This document shows, in pieces, positions 1-7,960 of a DNA stretch of 64,000 bases. The notes under the pieces are model-generated. The model did not search any database, was not told the DNA's origin, and worked only from the letters and a program-made list of their open reading frames with translations. The DNA comes from Bacillus sp. Xin1 (lineage in GTDB: Bacteria > Bacillota > Bacilli > Bacillales > Bacillaceae_G), in assembly GCF_013314535.1 (NCBI RefSeq), contig NZ_JABUAE010000020.1, forward strand, positions 1-64,000. Direction: 5' to 3'. The first letter of the stretch is position 1. Each line of letters starts with the position of its first letter. A program made the translations under genes and the position numbers.

Positions 1-142
1 TTTGAGGTCTCTTTTGTTGATTTAAATTAAAAAATTTTTTTAATTGAATGCTCTTTTGCAACTCTTCCTTTGCAGAAAAGATGGTAATGGAAATTTCATT
101 TCAACAAGTTATCCAGTTGACTAATAGAGGGGAAAAAAATAT

Positions 143-442
143 ATGCTATTTTAAAAAAATCCAGAAAATCCGGTTTATCAGTTCTTAGCAGCAACATTTC
201 ATCAAGATACATTTTACGAAGAAGCACTCCAAGAGTTACTTGAAGAAGAAAGTACGGAATATTTACAAGACACTATTATTTTTCTAGCTGAATTTATTCA
301 AAGTGATTATAGTGATGAAGAAAAAAATGAGTACATACAGTTTTCTGCAGATGGAATATATTTTAAAGGATTAGAAATAACACCATTAGAATGGCTTGAA
401 CAAACAGTTAAAACGCTAAAACATGCATTAAAAAACACTTAA
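143..442 (+). pseudogene. CdiI-like immunity protein, stop at codon 4
   Basis: An AGAGGGG ribosome site precedes ATG 143, but the fourth codon (152-154) is TAA. The same frame is then open to the stop at 440-442 and encodes about 95 acidic residues. The segment PVYQFLAATFHQD, the Glu-rich middle and the closing PLEWLEQTV resemble small contact-dependent-inhibition immunity proteins, which usually carry an FHQD motif near the N-terminus. No other plausible start precedes FHQD. I infer a former immunity gene killed by one substitution, or a sequencing error at that codon. The family call is from memory of the motif. It lies immediately left of the catabolic island. Confidence 0.5.
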
Positions 443-453
443 TAAGAAAAATC

Positions 454-480
454 GACCGCCCGTAAAAGGCGGTCTTTTTT
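454..480 (+). terminator. Rho-independent terminator
   Basis: A perfect GC-rich stem (GACCGCC/GGCGGTC) with a 7-nt loop is followed by six T. It ends the immunity-like reading frame. Confidence 0.85.
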
Positions 481-487
481 CGTTAAA

Positions 488-595
488 TTAACGAACATTC
501 ACATACGCATCACTAGCCGTAATATAGTACGTACTCCCTTTCGAATTGTCACAAAAACGTTGTTTTATCAAGGTTTTATAAAAGTGATGTTTCAT
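488..595 (-). pseudogene. C-terminal scrap, possibly SH3-domain protein
   Basis: A 35-codon frame ends in a segment GSTYYITASDAYVNVR, which resembles the start of a bacterial SH3 repeat. There is no ribosome site and no upstream domain. It is probably a leftover of a larger gene, but the evidence is thin. Confidence 0.25.
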
Positions 596-621
596 AGTGT
601 AAAATGTACCTTTATGTTTAT

Positions 622-1404
622 TTACACTTTTTGCTCGAGAAGTTTTCTGGTATAGATGGTTACCCATTTCCTTGGCAGCAATCCCACAGATTTAGCCATG
701 AGTTTATTTTTAAAGCCAGGGATAATTACCCTTTTATTCTTCATTAATCCTTCAAAGCCGCACTTGGCAACCGTTTGTGGATCCAACATGTTCTGATTGA
801 ACACTTTCGTGCCTGCTCCGGCGAATTGCTGCGTGAGCGGTGTTCTGGTAAAGCTGGGACATAATACAGAAACTTGAACCCCGGTTCCTTTCAGTTCTTC
901 AGCAATCGCTTCCGAAAAGGATAAGACGTACGATTTGCTCGCTCCATACATCGACATTCGTGGAACTGGTTGAAAGGCCGCTAGTGAAGCCACGTCTAAA
1001 ATTTTTCCTTGCTTTCGTTTCACCATGTCATCCGCAAAAAGTCTGGTTAAATACGTAAGCGAGATCATATTGAGCTGCAGATATTCCATTTCCTTCTGAA
1101 TATCCACTTCCGTCATGAATCCAAACCCGCCAGCTCCGGCATTATTTATCAATATATCGATGTCAATTCCCTCGGTTTTCAAGTGGCGATGCAAGCTCTC
1201 TACCGTTGTATAGTTACCTAAATCACCGGCAAAAGTATTCACTTGCATGCCATAATCCTTTTTTAAATTCTCGGCTTGTCGCTCCAACAACGTTGCGTCT
1301 CTGGCGACTAACACCAAGTTATAGCTATGACCTGCGAAAATTTTAGCGAATTCCAAACCAATTCCTTTTGTAGCACCTGTAATTAAAACAGTTTCTGTTG
1401 TCAT
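622..1404 (-). CDS. SDR family NAD(P)-dependent oxidoreductase
   Basis: A 260-residue short-chain dehydrogenase. The Rossmann glycine motif TGATKGIG lies near residue 10, NNAGAG near 90, and the catalytic Ser and YGASK signature are intact, so it should be an active NAD(P)-dependent oxidoreductase. The substrate cannot be told from sequence. A longer frame begins at 1419, but its extra MGRRR is encoded by the ribosome site itself (GGGGAGGAG just before ATG 1404), so 1404 is the better start. It is the last gene of the unit that begins at operator copy A, after a wrecked SDR. Other SDRs in this cluster are only distantly similar. Confidence 0.88.
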   Translation of the reverse strand: MTTETVLITGATKGIGLEFAKIFAGHSYNLVLVARDATLLERQAENLKKDYGMQVNTFAGDLGNYTTVESLHRHLKTEGIDIDILINNAGAGGFGFMTEVDIQKEMEYLQLNMISLTYLTRLFADDMVKRKQGKILDVASLAAFQPVPRMSMYGASKSYVLSFSEAIAEELKGTGVQVSVLCPSFTRTPLTQQFAGAGTKVFNQNMLDPQTVAKCGFEGLMKNKRVIIPGFKNKLMAKSVGLLPRKWVTIYTRKLLEQKV

Positions 1405-1439
1405 CCGTCTCCTCCCCATGTATTATTTATCCGGTTGAG

Positions 1440-1697
1440 AAATGAGAAATTGCTTTATCCATACCTTGAACAACAGATTCAGGATCTGTTACATCCAGTG
1501 CCAGGACAAGTGCTCGTTTCCCTAATACTCAGATCTCTTTCACAACTTTCTCGTAAGCCTCTATACGACGCGAACATACTACAACGTTTGCATCTTCCTT
1601 TACCAACGTAAGCGCTTTTAATCTCCGTTAACCTGCTACCATCTTCATTAACTATTTCTGTCTGTCCTGTTAAACCAAACAATTGTTTAGATGACAT
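1440..1697 (-). pseudogene. Decayed N-terminal copy of the SDR at 3501-4289
   Basis: The DNA aligns with about 1440-1697 against 4025-4289, including the ribosome site and start context (TCTAGAATGTCATC). The frame begins MSSKQLFGLTGQT, like the intact paralog MSSKQLFDLRGQT, then drifts through small indels so that the glycine motif is lost. Only about 85 codons' worth of the gene remain. The upstream promoter element and the divergent LysR gene are duplicated together with it. Confidence 0.8.
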
Positions 1698-1753
1698 TCT
1701 AGACACCTCCAGTATTTTGAATATTCCTAAACTTATGAATATTCTTATTGTTT

Positions 1754-1831
1754 TTGATTATACTCATAAATTATAATTAAATAAAATTAAAGATTTTAAT
1801 GTGTAAGTAAGTATTACTAATATTCAAAAAG
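1754..1831 (-). promoter_or_regulatory. Island promoter/operator element, copy A
   Basis: An AT-rich element of about 75 bp between the SDR unit and the divergent LysR gene. It contains the near-palindrome ATTAAAGATTTTAAT (1786-1800) and, read on the minus strand, a TATAAT -10 box (1757-1762). Closely similar copies lie at 3379, 4345, 6497, 6931 (inverted), 10368 and 13591. A LysR-type operator is inferred from position and symmetry. Confidence 0.7.
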
Positions 1832-1841
1832 GGGGACCGTC

Positions 1842-2747
1842 ATGAACATTGAGCAATTAGTATATATTATTGAGGTTTCAAAACACAGTTCTCTGACTAT
1901 AGCAGCACAAAATCTTCATGTGACCCAATCCACGATTAGCCAATCCATTACCAGCTTAGAAAAGGAGTTAGGGATTAAGATTCTTAATCGCTCACGGGGA
2001 CACGGTGCTGTACCAACCGATGAAGGTAGAATCATTCTAAAACTTGCCTACGGAGTACTGAAAAAAATTGAAGAAATAAAAGAGACAGCCAACTCATTCA
2101 ATTCCGTGGATGTGGGGGAACTAAGATTATCTTCTTTACCCGGATTGACGACGTTTCTAGTAAAAGCTATCGCTACTTTTAGACATGAATATCCACATGT
2201 AAATGTGGAGGTTACCGAAAAAAGTGGGCCTGCTGTGATTGAAGATATTCGACAGCATAAGACCGACATCGGACTGATTACGTATTCGGCCGATTTAAAT
2301 GTAAACATGGAAGGAATAGTTTTTGAAACACTATTTGAAGGGAAACAGAAAGTATATGTTTCTAAGCATTCTCCCTTAGCAGTTCTTGGTGCCATAACTC
2401 CTCATGATATACTTGATCAAACTCTCGTTACATATAAAGGTGAATTTATGCAGTATTTTGTTCAAGATTTCTTTAACAAATATAAACCCTTAAAAATCCT
2501 ATTTACATCAAACAATATGGATGGAGTTCTCCAAGCCATCATCGAAAGTTTAGCTATTACATTTGCCCCTGATTTCGTAATGAAAAATTATTCCCCTGTC
2601 ATCAATGGTGATATCGTTCCGGTTGATTTGATGAATCATAGGACTGTAAATATTTCTTTAGGGATGGTTCAATCAGAGAATAAACATTTATCCACTTTTG
2701 CCAACAAATATATTCATCATCTAAAATCCAAAATTATTAAGAGTTAA
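1842..2747 (+). CDS. LysR-type transcriptional regulator
   Basis: A 301-residue LysR protein. The N-terminal winged helix-turn-helix covers residues 1-60 (MNIEQLVYIIEVSKH... with VTQSTISQSI as recognition helix), followed by a PBP2-type effector domain from about residue 90. A GGGGG ribosome site lies 8 nt before ATG. It is divergent from the SDR unit across element copy A. Internally deleted remnants of the same gene sit beside element copies B and D. By family habit it would bind the A-G elements and respond to a substrate of the island pathway. The inducer is unknown. It is the only intact regulator in the island. Confidence 0.92.
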   Translation: MNIEQLVYIIEVSKHSSLTIAAQNLHVTQSTISQSITSLEKELGIKILNRSRGHGAVPTDEGRIILKLAYGVLKKIEEIKETANSFNSVDVGELRLSSLPGLTTFLVKAIATFRHEYPHVNVEVTEKSGPAVIEDIRQHKTDIGLITYSADLNVNMEGIVFETLFEGKQKVYVSKHSPLAVLGAITPHDILDQTLVTYKGEFMQYFVQDFFNKYKPLKILFTSNNMDGVLQAIIESLAITFAPDFVMKNYSPVINGDIVPVDLMNHRTVNISLGMVQSENKHLSTFANKYIHHLKSKIIKS

Positions 2748-2752
2748 GAAAG

Positions 2753-2802
2753 AAAAAAGAGAAGCATCTTCGCCGCATGTGAACGTCGATCTTCTCTTTT
2801 TT
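2753..2802. terminator. Bidirectional terminator between LysR gene and cupin gene
   Basis: A 12-bp stem AAAAAAGAGAAG/CTTCTCTTTTTT supplies a T-run on both strands between the convergent genes. Confidence 0.7.
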
Positions 2803-2815
2803 ACGAATCTATCTT

Positions 2816-3292
2816 TTAGAATTTAGTCACATCGACAGGTTCAATTCCTTCAGCTGCGCAATGGTCATGGTATTTTTTCAGGAATGACTGCCAATTATCT
2901 CTGGCAATAATTTCTCCATTCTCACCTAAATAATCTAATGTTCCTTCAACAATATTAAGCGTAATAACCTCTTCATCTCCTACAGCTTGAGGTGTATGTG
3001 AGGAGCCAGCTGGCTCATAAACAACATCACCAGCTTTGGAGACCCAAGGATCCTCGAGATATCTCCAAGTACCTTGGACGGTATAAACAATAACCGTACC
3101 AGGATGAAAATGAGCAGGAAGTTGCATAGCCGCAGGAACTTTTAATAGCGTAACCGTCTGTCCTGTCACCGGATTTGCCTTAAGCAATTTAAACTTCGCA
3201 TCTCCAAAATAAGGAATCCAAGGTAAATCATCTGGACAAATATTATTGGCATGAAATGCCACTACCTCTTTTACACTTTTTACGTTGCTCAC
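2816..3292 (-). CDS. Cupin dioxygenase, 2,4'-dihydroxyacetophenone dioxygenase-like
   Basis: A 158-residue single-domain cupin. The metal-binding motif is visible as H61-F-H63 (PAHFHPG), then TVQGTWRYLE, with a third histidine at H99 (SSHTP). The HxHxG...GTWRYLE layout is typical of the DAD/ChrR-like cupins that bind one iron and cleave C-C bonds next to ketones. Enzyme activity is inferred, and related sequences may instead be sensors or isomerases. It has its own promoter element (copy C) about 90 bp upstream and is transcribed as a single gene. Confidence 0.75.
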   Translation of the reverse strand: MSNVKSVKEVVAFHANNICPDDLPWIPYFGDAKFKLLKANPVTGQTVTLLKVPAAMQLPAHFHPGTVIVYTVQGTWRYLEDPWVSKAGDVVYEPAGSSHTPQAVGDEEVITLNIVEGTLDYLGENGEIIARDNWQSFLKKYHDHCAAEGIEPVDVTKF

Positions 3293-3378
3293 TTATATCC
3301 CCTCTTTCATTTTTTTGAAATCCGCATATTGATAACGCTTACACTAGTCAAAGGATTAACTATTGAAAATTTATTATT

Positions 3379-3452
3379 TTCAGCATATTCATAATTAAAG
3401 ATTAAGTAAAATTATTATTTATAACTTATAATTAAGTTATATTAATTTACAC
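3379..3452 (-). promoter_or_regulatory. Island promoter/operator element, copy C
   Basis: The most diverged copy. It keeps the CATATTCATAA border (minus-strand -10 TATGCT/TATGAATATG region) and the alternating AT-rich core, and lies about 90 bp upstream of the cupin gene. Confidence 0.5.
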
Positions 3453-3500
3453 CATCAATTTGATATATTCACGAATTAAGTTTAATTATTTGGGTGGAAT

Positions 3501-4289
3501 TTACTTAGCGCCAAGTCCCCCATCAAGAGTCAATATTTGTCCTGTACAATAATCAGAAGCTGCTGAAGCAAAATAAAGGACTGCTCCTACTAAATCTTTG
3601 TCTTCACCTAACCTCCTTACTGGAACTTGGGAGGCGATAATCGGGCCGGCCTTATGCACAAGTGTTCCCGGTATTTCTGGGTTATTCATTCCAGTAGTGA
3701 AAACTCCAGGAGCAATGGAATTCACATGTACTCCATGGCGACCCCACTTAACTGCAAGATCCTTCGTTAAAGTCATAACTGCACCCTTACTTGTTGTATA
3801 TCCTACAGAATCTACAGCTTCTGGGTCAGTACCTTTAAAGCCGATTGAAGAAGAAATGTTAATGATTTTTCCGTATTCGTTGTCTATCATATGTCTTCCT
3901 ACAGCCTGACACATTAAAAATGTTCCTGTCACATTTGTATCGAGCATAGTTTGCCATTGTGTTAAAGGCATGTCCGTAGCAGGCGTTTCAAAAACCGTTC
4001 CGCTACTGTTGACTAAAATTTCGATTTTTTCATAATGAGAAACTGCTATCTCCACACCTTGAGCGATAGATTCAGGAACTGTTACATCCAATGCTAAAGC
4101 AAGTGCTTGTCCTCCTAACGCCTCGATTTCTTTCACAACTTCTTCGCAAACTTCTATACGACGTGAGCAAACTACCACATTTGCACCAGCCTCAGCCAAC
4201 GCCAGTGCCATTACACGCCCTAACCCGCTACCACCTCCGGTAACCATCGCTGTTTGCCCTCTTAAATCAAACAATTGTTTCGATGACAT
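3501..4289 (-). CDS. SDR family oxidoreductase (gluconate 5-dehydrogenase-like)
   Basis: A 262-residue classical SDR. The cofactor motif TGGGSGLG is near residue 18, NSSG near 95, catalytic Ser in NISSSIGF, and YTTSK is intact. The tail GQILTLDGGLGAK is typical of this subfamily. The frame is open to 4358, but GGAGGGTCTAGAATG puts the start at 4289. Its promoter is element copy B. The specific substrate is unknown; a hydroxyl or keto intermediate of the island pathway is likely. A decayed copy of its 5' end lies at 1440-1697. Confidence 0.88.
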   Translation of the reverse strand: MSSKQLFDLRGQTAMVTGGGSGLGRVMALALAEAGANVVVCSRRIEVCEEVVKEIEALGGQALALALDVTVPESIAQGVEIAVSHYEKIEILVNSSGTVFETPATDMPLTQWQTMLDTNVTGTFLMCQAVGRHMIDNEYGKIINISSSIGFKGTDPEAVDSVGYTTSKGAVMTLTKDLAVKWGRHGVHVNSIAPGVFTTGMNNPEIPGTLVHKAGPIIASQVPVRRLGEDKDLVGAVLYFASAASDYCTGQILTLDGGLGAK

Positions 4290-4344
4290 TCTAGACCCTC
4301 CTTTGAATTTAGAATATTCAAAATTTTTAAAATGTATTATGTTA

Positions 4345-4421
4345 TTGATTATACTCATAAGTTATAATTAAATAAAATTAAAGATTTTAATGTGTAAATA
4401 AATATTATTAATATTCAAAAA
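4345..4421 (-). promoter_or_regulatory. Island promoter/operator element, copy B
   Basis: Nearly identical to copy A, including the minus-strand TATAAT -10 and the palindrome ATTAAAGATTTTAAT. It ends in a ribosome-site-like AAAAAGGAG facing a LysR remnant. Confidence 0.7.
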
Positions 4422-4433
4422 GGAGTACAATAT

Positions 4434-4622
4434 CAATATTGAACAATTACCATACATATGGACGGAGTTTTCCAAGTTATCATTGAGAGTTCGATTATTA
4501 CATTTGCTCCTGATTTCGTAATGAAAAATTATTCCCCTGTCATCAATGGTAATATCATTCCAATTGATTTGGTGATTCATTAGCACTTAAATATTTCTTT
4601 GGAGTTGGTTCAATCAGAGGAT
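4434..4622 (+). pseudogene. Internally deleted LysR remnant
   Basis: After element copy B the sequence matches the LysR start (aatattgaacaatta, with the ATG lost). It then jumps straight to the homologue of 2517-2690, coding GVF/L-Q-...-TFAPDFVMKNYSPVING. About 630 bp of the middle are missing and a stop interrupts the end. It shows that the LysR gene and its promoter element were duplicated as one piece. Confidence 0.85.
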
Positions 4623-4669
4623 ACCCTGCTTTTTTCCTACCTGCGAAGCTCCAAATTCTGTCATGCAAC

Positions 4670-4804
4670 CTATTTTACTTCATCTTCTATTTCAATATAA
4701 TCATCAGAGTAAGTCTCGGACATCTTCTCTTGACAATTCCAGCACTCACTGCGATTGCGCTCCATAATGGCTAATTCTTCATGACAATGTACACAACGAT
4801 CCAT
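4670..4804 (-). CDS. Small zinc-ribbon protein (44 aa)
   Basis: A 44-codon gene with a strong GGAGG site 8 nt before ATG 4804. The product has two CxxC pairs (CVHC near residue 4, CWNC near residue 21) and an acidic tail. The four cysteines suggest a one-zinc ribbon. No family is recognised. It sits between the LysR remnant and the MFS gene and does not look like part of either. Confidence 0.6.
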   Translation of the reverse strand: MDRCVHCHEELAIMERNRSECWNCQEKMSETYSDDYIEIEDEVK

Positions 4805-4864
4805 TTATGCAACCTCCTTTTCATATTTACTCCTTTCTTTCCCTCCTCGATCCATCATTAATTT

Positions 4865-6154
4865 TTAAATACTTACTTGCTCCTCTGCTTGTATTGTTGT
4901 GTGACTTTGCTTCGCGGGACGTACAACAATCAAAAACAATAATCCGATAACGAACATACCCAAAGCAGTTACTTGAAATCCATAACGATATCCCATTGCC
5001 TCAGTCGCTGCATACTGGATGAAATACCCAAATACGAGCGGAGCAATAATACTTGTTGAGCTTGCAAGAGCAACGTAAGTCCCTTGTGCTTTTCCGATGT
5101 TTTTGGGAGAAAAAAAATCCATTAATATTGCGGGTGCGAGTGAAAGAATGACATATGCGAAACCTGGAGCAAGGGTGAAGAACAGGATGGACACAGCAGT
5201 TGAATTTACAGCATTCGCTAGATATACACAAAGAGCAGATAGCACCATCATGGAACCGGCAAGATTTATTCGTGCTTTACGAATATCCCCAGTTTTACGA
5301 TAAATCCGGTCTGATAGCATTGAAAATCCAATCTGGCTAATGGCAGCGAAAAGAAAAGGTAACGACACGGCTAGTTTTAATGTTTGATTATCAAAATGTT
5401 GAACTTTGGTGAAGTATGCCGGAAACCATATCGCTTGAACAGACAATAACCAATAGGCACACCCTCCACACAAACTGATAAAAACAAAATTTTTAGATAA
5501 AAGCTGAGGAAGAAACTGACGCCAAGAAACCTTGGAGAGGGTTGATAAATGCTGATCCTCTTGATGAAAAGAAGGCAACCCGATTTCTTGTGGACTTTCT
5601 TTACCGAAAATGCCCCATAAAACTAATACAATCATTCCAACAATCCCCATGACTATAAAAGCAGATTTCCATCCATATTGATTGATTAAGGAGATTAATA
5701 ATGGTGAAGCAATTGCAGGCCCAATTGTTGCTCCACAGAGAACAGCGCCAAATCCTATACCATGTCTATGTTTTGGGAACCATTTCCCCACTATAACCGT
5801 TGATAGAGCAGGAGCTGCGCCTTCGCCTGCTCCCAAGAGCATCCTTGTAAGCACTAGCAGAGACAGACTAGAAACAAAAGGTGTAACAAATTGAACAATC
5901 AACCATACCAGCGACATCCAAGTTAACATTTTTTTCGTGTTTTTGGAATCGGCCATACCGCCAAGAATGATAGAGGAAAAGGTAAAGAACCAAAAGAAGG
6001 AACTTCCCACTAACCCCCATTGTGAAGGACTTAAATGTAACTCTTTCATTACAGGAACGGAAACCAAACCAATGATAATTTTATCAACTTGGTTGATCAT
6101 ACCAGAAGCAACTAGAAATAATAATATAACCCAAGAATATTTTGGGGTGTTCAA
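4865..6154 (-). CDS. MFS transporter, anion:cation symporter type
   Basis: A 429-residue twelve-helix major facilitator. The N-terminal MINQVDKIIIGLVSVPVMK segment and GGMADSKNTKK loop fit the ACS branch, which imports organic acids such as tartrate, sugar acids or aromatic acids with a proton or cation. It starts at TTG 6154 behind a GGGGGG site; the truncated copy at 10778 keeps the same TTG start. It lies directly downstream of a truncated dioxygenase and probably imports the island substrate. Substrate identity is not visible. Confidence 0.87.
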   Translation of the reverse strand: MNTPKYSWVILLFLVASGMINQVDKIIIGLVSVPVMKELHLSPSQWGLVGSSFFWFFTFSSIILGGMADSKNTKKMLTWMSLVWLIVQFVTPFVSSLSLLVLTRMLLGAGEGAAPALSTVIVGKWFPKHRHGIGFGAVLCGATIGPAIASPLLISLINQYGWKSAFIVMGIVGMIVLVLWGIFGKESPQEIGLPSFHQEDQHLSTLSKVSWRQFLPQLLSKNFVFISLCGGCAYWLLSVQAIWFPAYFTKVQHFDNQTLKLAVSLPFLFAAISQIGFSMLSDRIYRKTGDIRKARINLAGSMMVLSALCVYLANAVNSTAVSILFFTLAPGFAYVILSLAPAILMDFFSPKNIGKAQGTYVALASSTSIIAPLVFGYFIQYAATEAMGYRYGFQVTALGMFVIGLLFLIVVRPAKQSHTTIQAEEQVSI

Positions 6155-6168
6155 TATAAAAATCCCCC

Positions 6169-6399
6169 CTACCTTAAGTTTTCTACAATACCACCAGCTG
6201 TTTTTCCACGTATGGGAATACCGCCGTAACCTGCTTTACTTGTCCTCTCATCACTAAACATCGCAAAATCAGGAGCAATTTCTCGGCCATTTGGAATCGT
6301 AAGCCACAATCTTAGTAAATGACGTTTACGTTCCGGTTCTTCATAATCTTCATATACAGTACGTGAATGAAGAACGATATAATTATTAACAAATTGCAC
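6169..6399 (-). pseudogene. C-terminal fragment of a third TauD-type dioxygenase
   Basis: 76 codons closely match the last quarter of the enzyme at 10916-11971 (VLHSRTVYEDYEEPERKR and GGIPIRGKTAGGIVENL). The distal iron-binding His and 2-oxoglutarate Arg region are present, but the HxD motif and all upstream sequence are gone. The break falls near 6400, shortly before element copy D. An ancestral order of element, dioxygenase, MFS gene is implied. Confidence 0.85.
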
Positions 6400-6496
6400 A
6401 TATAAATTATAACTTTTTAAGTGCTCCTTCCCCTCCTTCCCCTATATGAAATCGCTTTAAATAACAACCGTTACGATTGCATTAATTGTTATTTAA

Positions 6497-6568
6497 TTCA
6501 TTATATTCATAATTTTCAGTTGAATAAAATTAAAAATTTTAATGTACAAGTAAGTATTACTAATATTT
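6497..6568 (-). promoter_or_regulatory. Island promoter/operator element, copy D
   Basis: This copy carries the perfect palindrome ATTAAAAATTTTAAT and a minus-strand TATAAT -10. It lies upstream of the truncated dioxygenase and the MFS gene. Confidence 0.65.
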
Positions 6569-6570
6569 AA

Positions 6571-6632
6571 TTACTAGTAAAAGTTAGAGTCACTTTTAGA
6601 CATGAGTATCCATATGTAAATCTGCAGATTCA
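6571..6632 (+). pseudogene. Short LysR remnant beside copy D
   Basis: About 60 bp match LysR positions near 2155-2215 (AGTAAAAGTTAGAGTCACTT region, coding roughly VK..ATFRHEYPYVN). It is a second independently deleted LysR copy. Confidence 0.65.
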
Positions 6633-6856
6633 GTGCTTCAAATTTTGTCATGTATCTCCCTTCCCTCAATAAAGTGAAAGTTAGGGTTTTCTTTATCCCC
6701 CACTTATGGAAAACTCTCACCAATCGGGCTTTTACGAGTAACTATTCTTCTCTATCTTCTTCGCTTCTCTCAACCTTGAGGTGGCCACGAATAGAGGGAT
6801 AAACGATAATAGGAGTACGTTCATCCTCTTGAAGAGCCTATTCGATCGTACAAGAA
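6633..6856. other. Intergenic stretch without a supported gene
   Basis: No convincing gene. A minus-strand start at 6651 (MTKFEA) resembles a 16-codon start at 4664 (MTEFGA); both lie just beyond LysR remnants, suggesting a shared lost gene. Confidence 0.4.
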
Positions 6857-6898
6857 AAATAAAAGACCGATACATTTCACTAAGGTATCGGTCCTATT
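6857..6898 (+). terminator. Terminator-like hairpin
   Basis: Stem GACCGATA/TATCGGTC with a 13-nt loop, followed by CTATTTT. Confidence 0.6.
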
Positions 6899-6930
6899 TT
6901 CATTATTTACAAAATAGCTTTTTTTGTTTT

Positions 6931-6994
6931 ACATTAATAATACTTAATTACAAATTAAAATTTTTAATTTTATTTAATTATAATTTATCTGTAG
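6931..6994 (+). promoter_or_regulatory. Island promoter/operator element, copy E (inverted)
   Basis: The reverse complement of the copy A/G core, with ATTAAAATTTTTAAT and TAGAAT at the -10 position. It faces the plus-strand SDR gene about 90 bp away. It is the only inverted copy and serves the only plus-strand enzyme gene of the island. Confidence 0.65.
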
Positions 6995-7080
6995 AATCAA
7001 AAATAGAAATGATTTAATATTCCAAAAATTGATTTTCAAGTTTGGGCTTTTACGGTTAAATCAAAACAGGAGGTTGAACT

Positions 7081-7854
7081 ATGGACTTAAAGTTATCTGG
7101 AAAAAAAGCACTTATTGTTGGAGGAAGCCGCGGGATTGGTAAAGCTACTGCCCGCCAGTTGGCCCTGGAAGGTGTAGATTGTACGATTTGTTCGAGAAAC
7201 GAATCCTCGCTAAAAATTGCTGCAGAGGAATTAGCCCAAGAAACAAAAAGAAATATCTATCCGATTGTGGCAGATACCACTGATCCTGACTCTATCCTAA
7301 ATTTAGTTGAAAAATCAGCAGCAGCAATGGGTGGCATCGATATTTTAATCAACAGTGGAGCCCGTGTTGGCGGCTTTGAGCCAGAGGATTTTAATAGTAT
7401 TACAGATGAACTTATTTTGAAAGATTTTGAAGAAAAGTATATGGGCTATTTTCGTTGTATCCGAGCTGTAGCTCCTTTTATGATAGAAAATAATTGGGGA
7501 CGTATTATAAATATAAGTGGTCTGGCTGCTAGAATTGGCGGCAATTATTTTAGTTCCGGTCCGCGTAATGCATCTGTTGTCCATTTAACAAAATCCGCAT
7601 CATTAGAATTAGGAAAGCACGGAATTAACGTCAATGCTGTTTATCCAGGGATTGTTGATACGGAAATGTTTAGAAACCGAGTCACTAACGAAGAGGCTGT
7701 GCGTCAGATGGCAGCACTCAATGCACTCGGTCGATTGATTACAGTAGAAGAAATTGCTAATGTCATTACCTTCCTGGCTTCACCTTTAGCGGCATCGATT
7801 ACTGGTGATGTCATTTCGGTAACCGGCGGAATTGGAGATACCGTTTTTTACTAA
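7081..7854 (+). CDS. Divergent SDR family protein lacking the Tyr/Lys pair
   Basis: A 257-residue SDR fold: VGGSRGIG cofactor motif at residues 14-21, NSGARVGG near 90, IINISG with the catalytic Ser. Where YxxxK is expected the sequence reads SGPRN before ASVVHLTKSASLELG, so alignment puts Ser at the Tyr position and Asn at the Lys position. Such RNA(A/S)-type SDRs occur in catabolic clusters; their mechanism is not something I can state. A GGAGG site lies 8 nt before ATG. Expressed from the inverted element copy E. Confidence 0.85.
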   Translation: MDLKLSGKKALIVGGSRGIGKATARQLALEGVDCTICSRNESSLKIAAEELAQETKRNIYPIVADTTDPDSILNLVEKSAAAMGGIDILINSGARVGGFEPEDFNSITDELILKDFEEKYMGYFRCIRAVAPFMIENNWGRIINISGLAARIGGNYFSSGPRNASVVHLTKSASLELGKHGINVNAVYPGIVDTEMFRNRVTNEEAVRQMAALNALGRLITVEEIANVITFLASPLAASITGDVISVTGGIGDTVFY

Positions 7855-7908
7855 AAAACTAGGATTGATATTGTAACTGTATCGTAGATTACCAATAATA
7901 GTGTATTT

Positions 7909-7946
7909 AAAAAACGAGCCTCACTAAAAGTTGAGGCTCGTTTTTT
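7909..7946. terminator. Bidirectional terminator
   Basis: A perfect 15-bp stem AAAAAACGAGCCTCA/TGAGGCTCGTTTTTT separates the convergent SDR and hydrolase genes. Confidence 0.9.
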
Positions 7947-7960
7947 AGAACTTTTTGATT

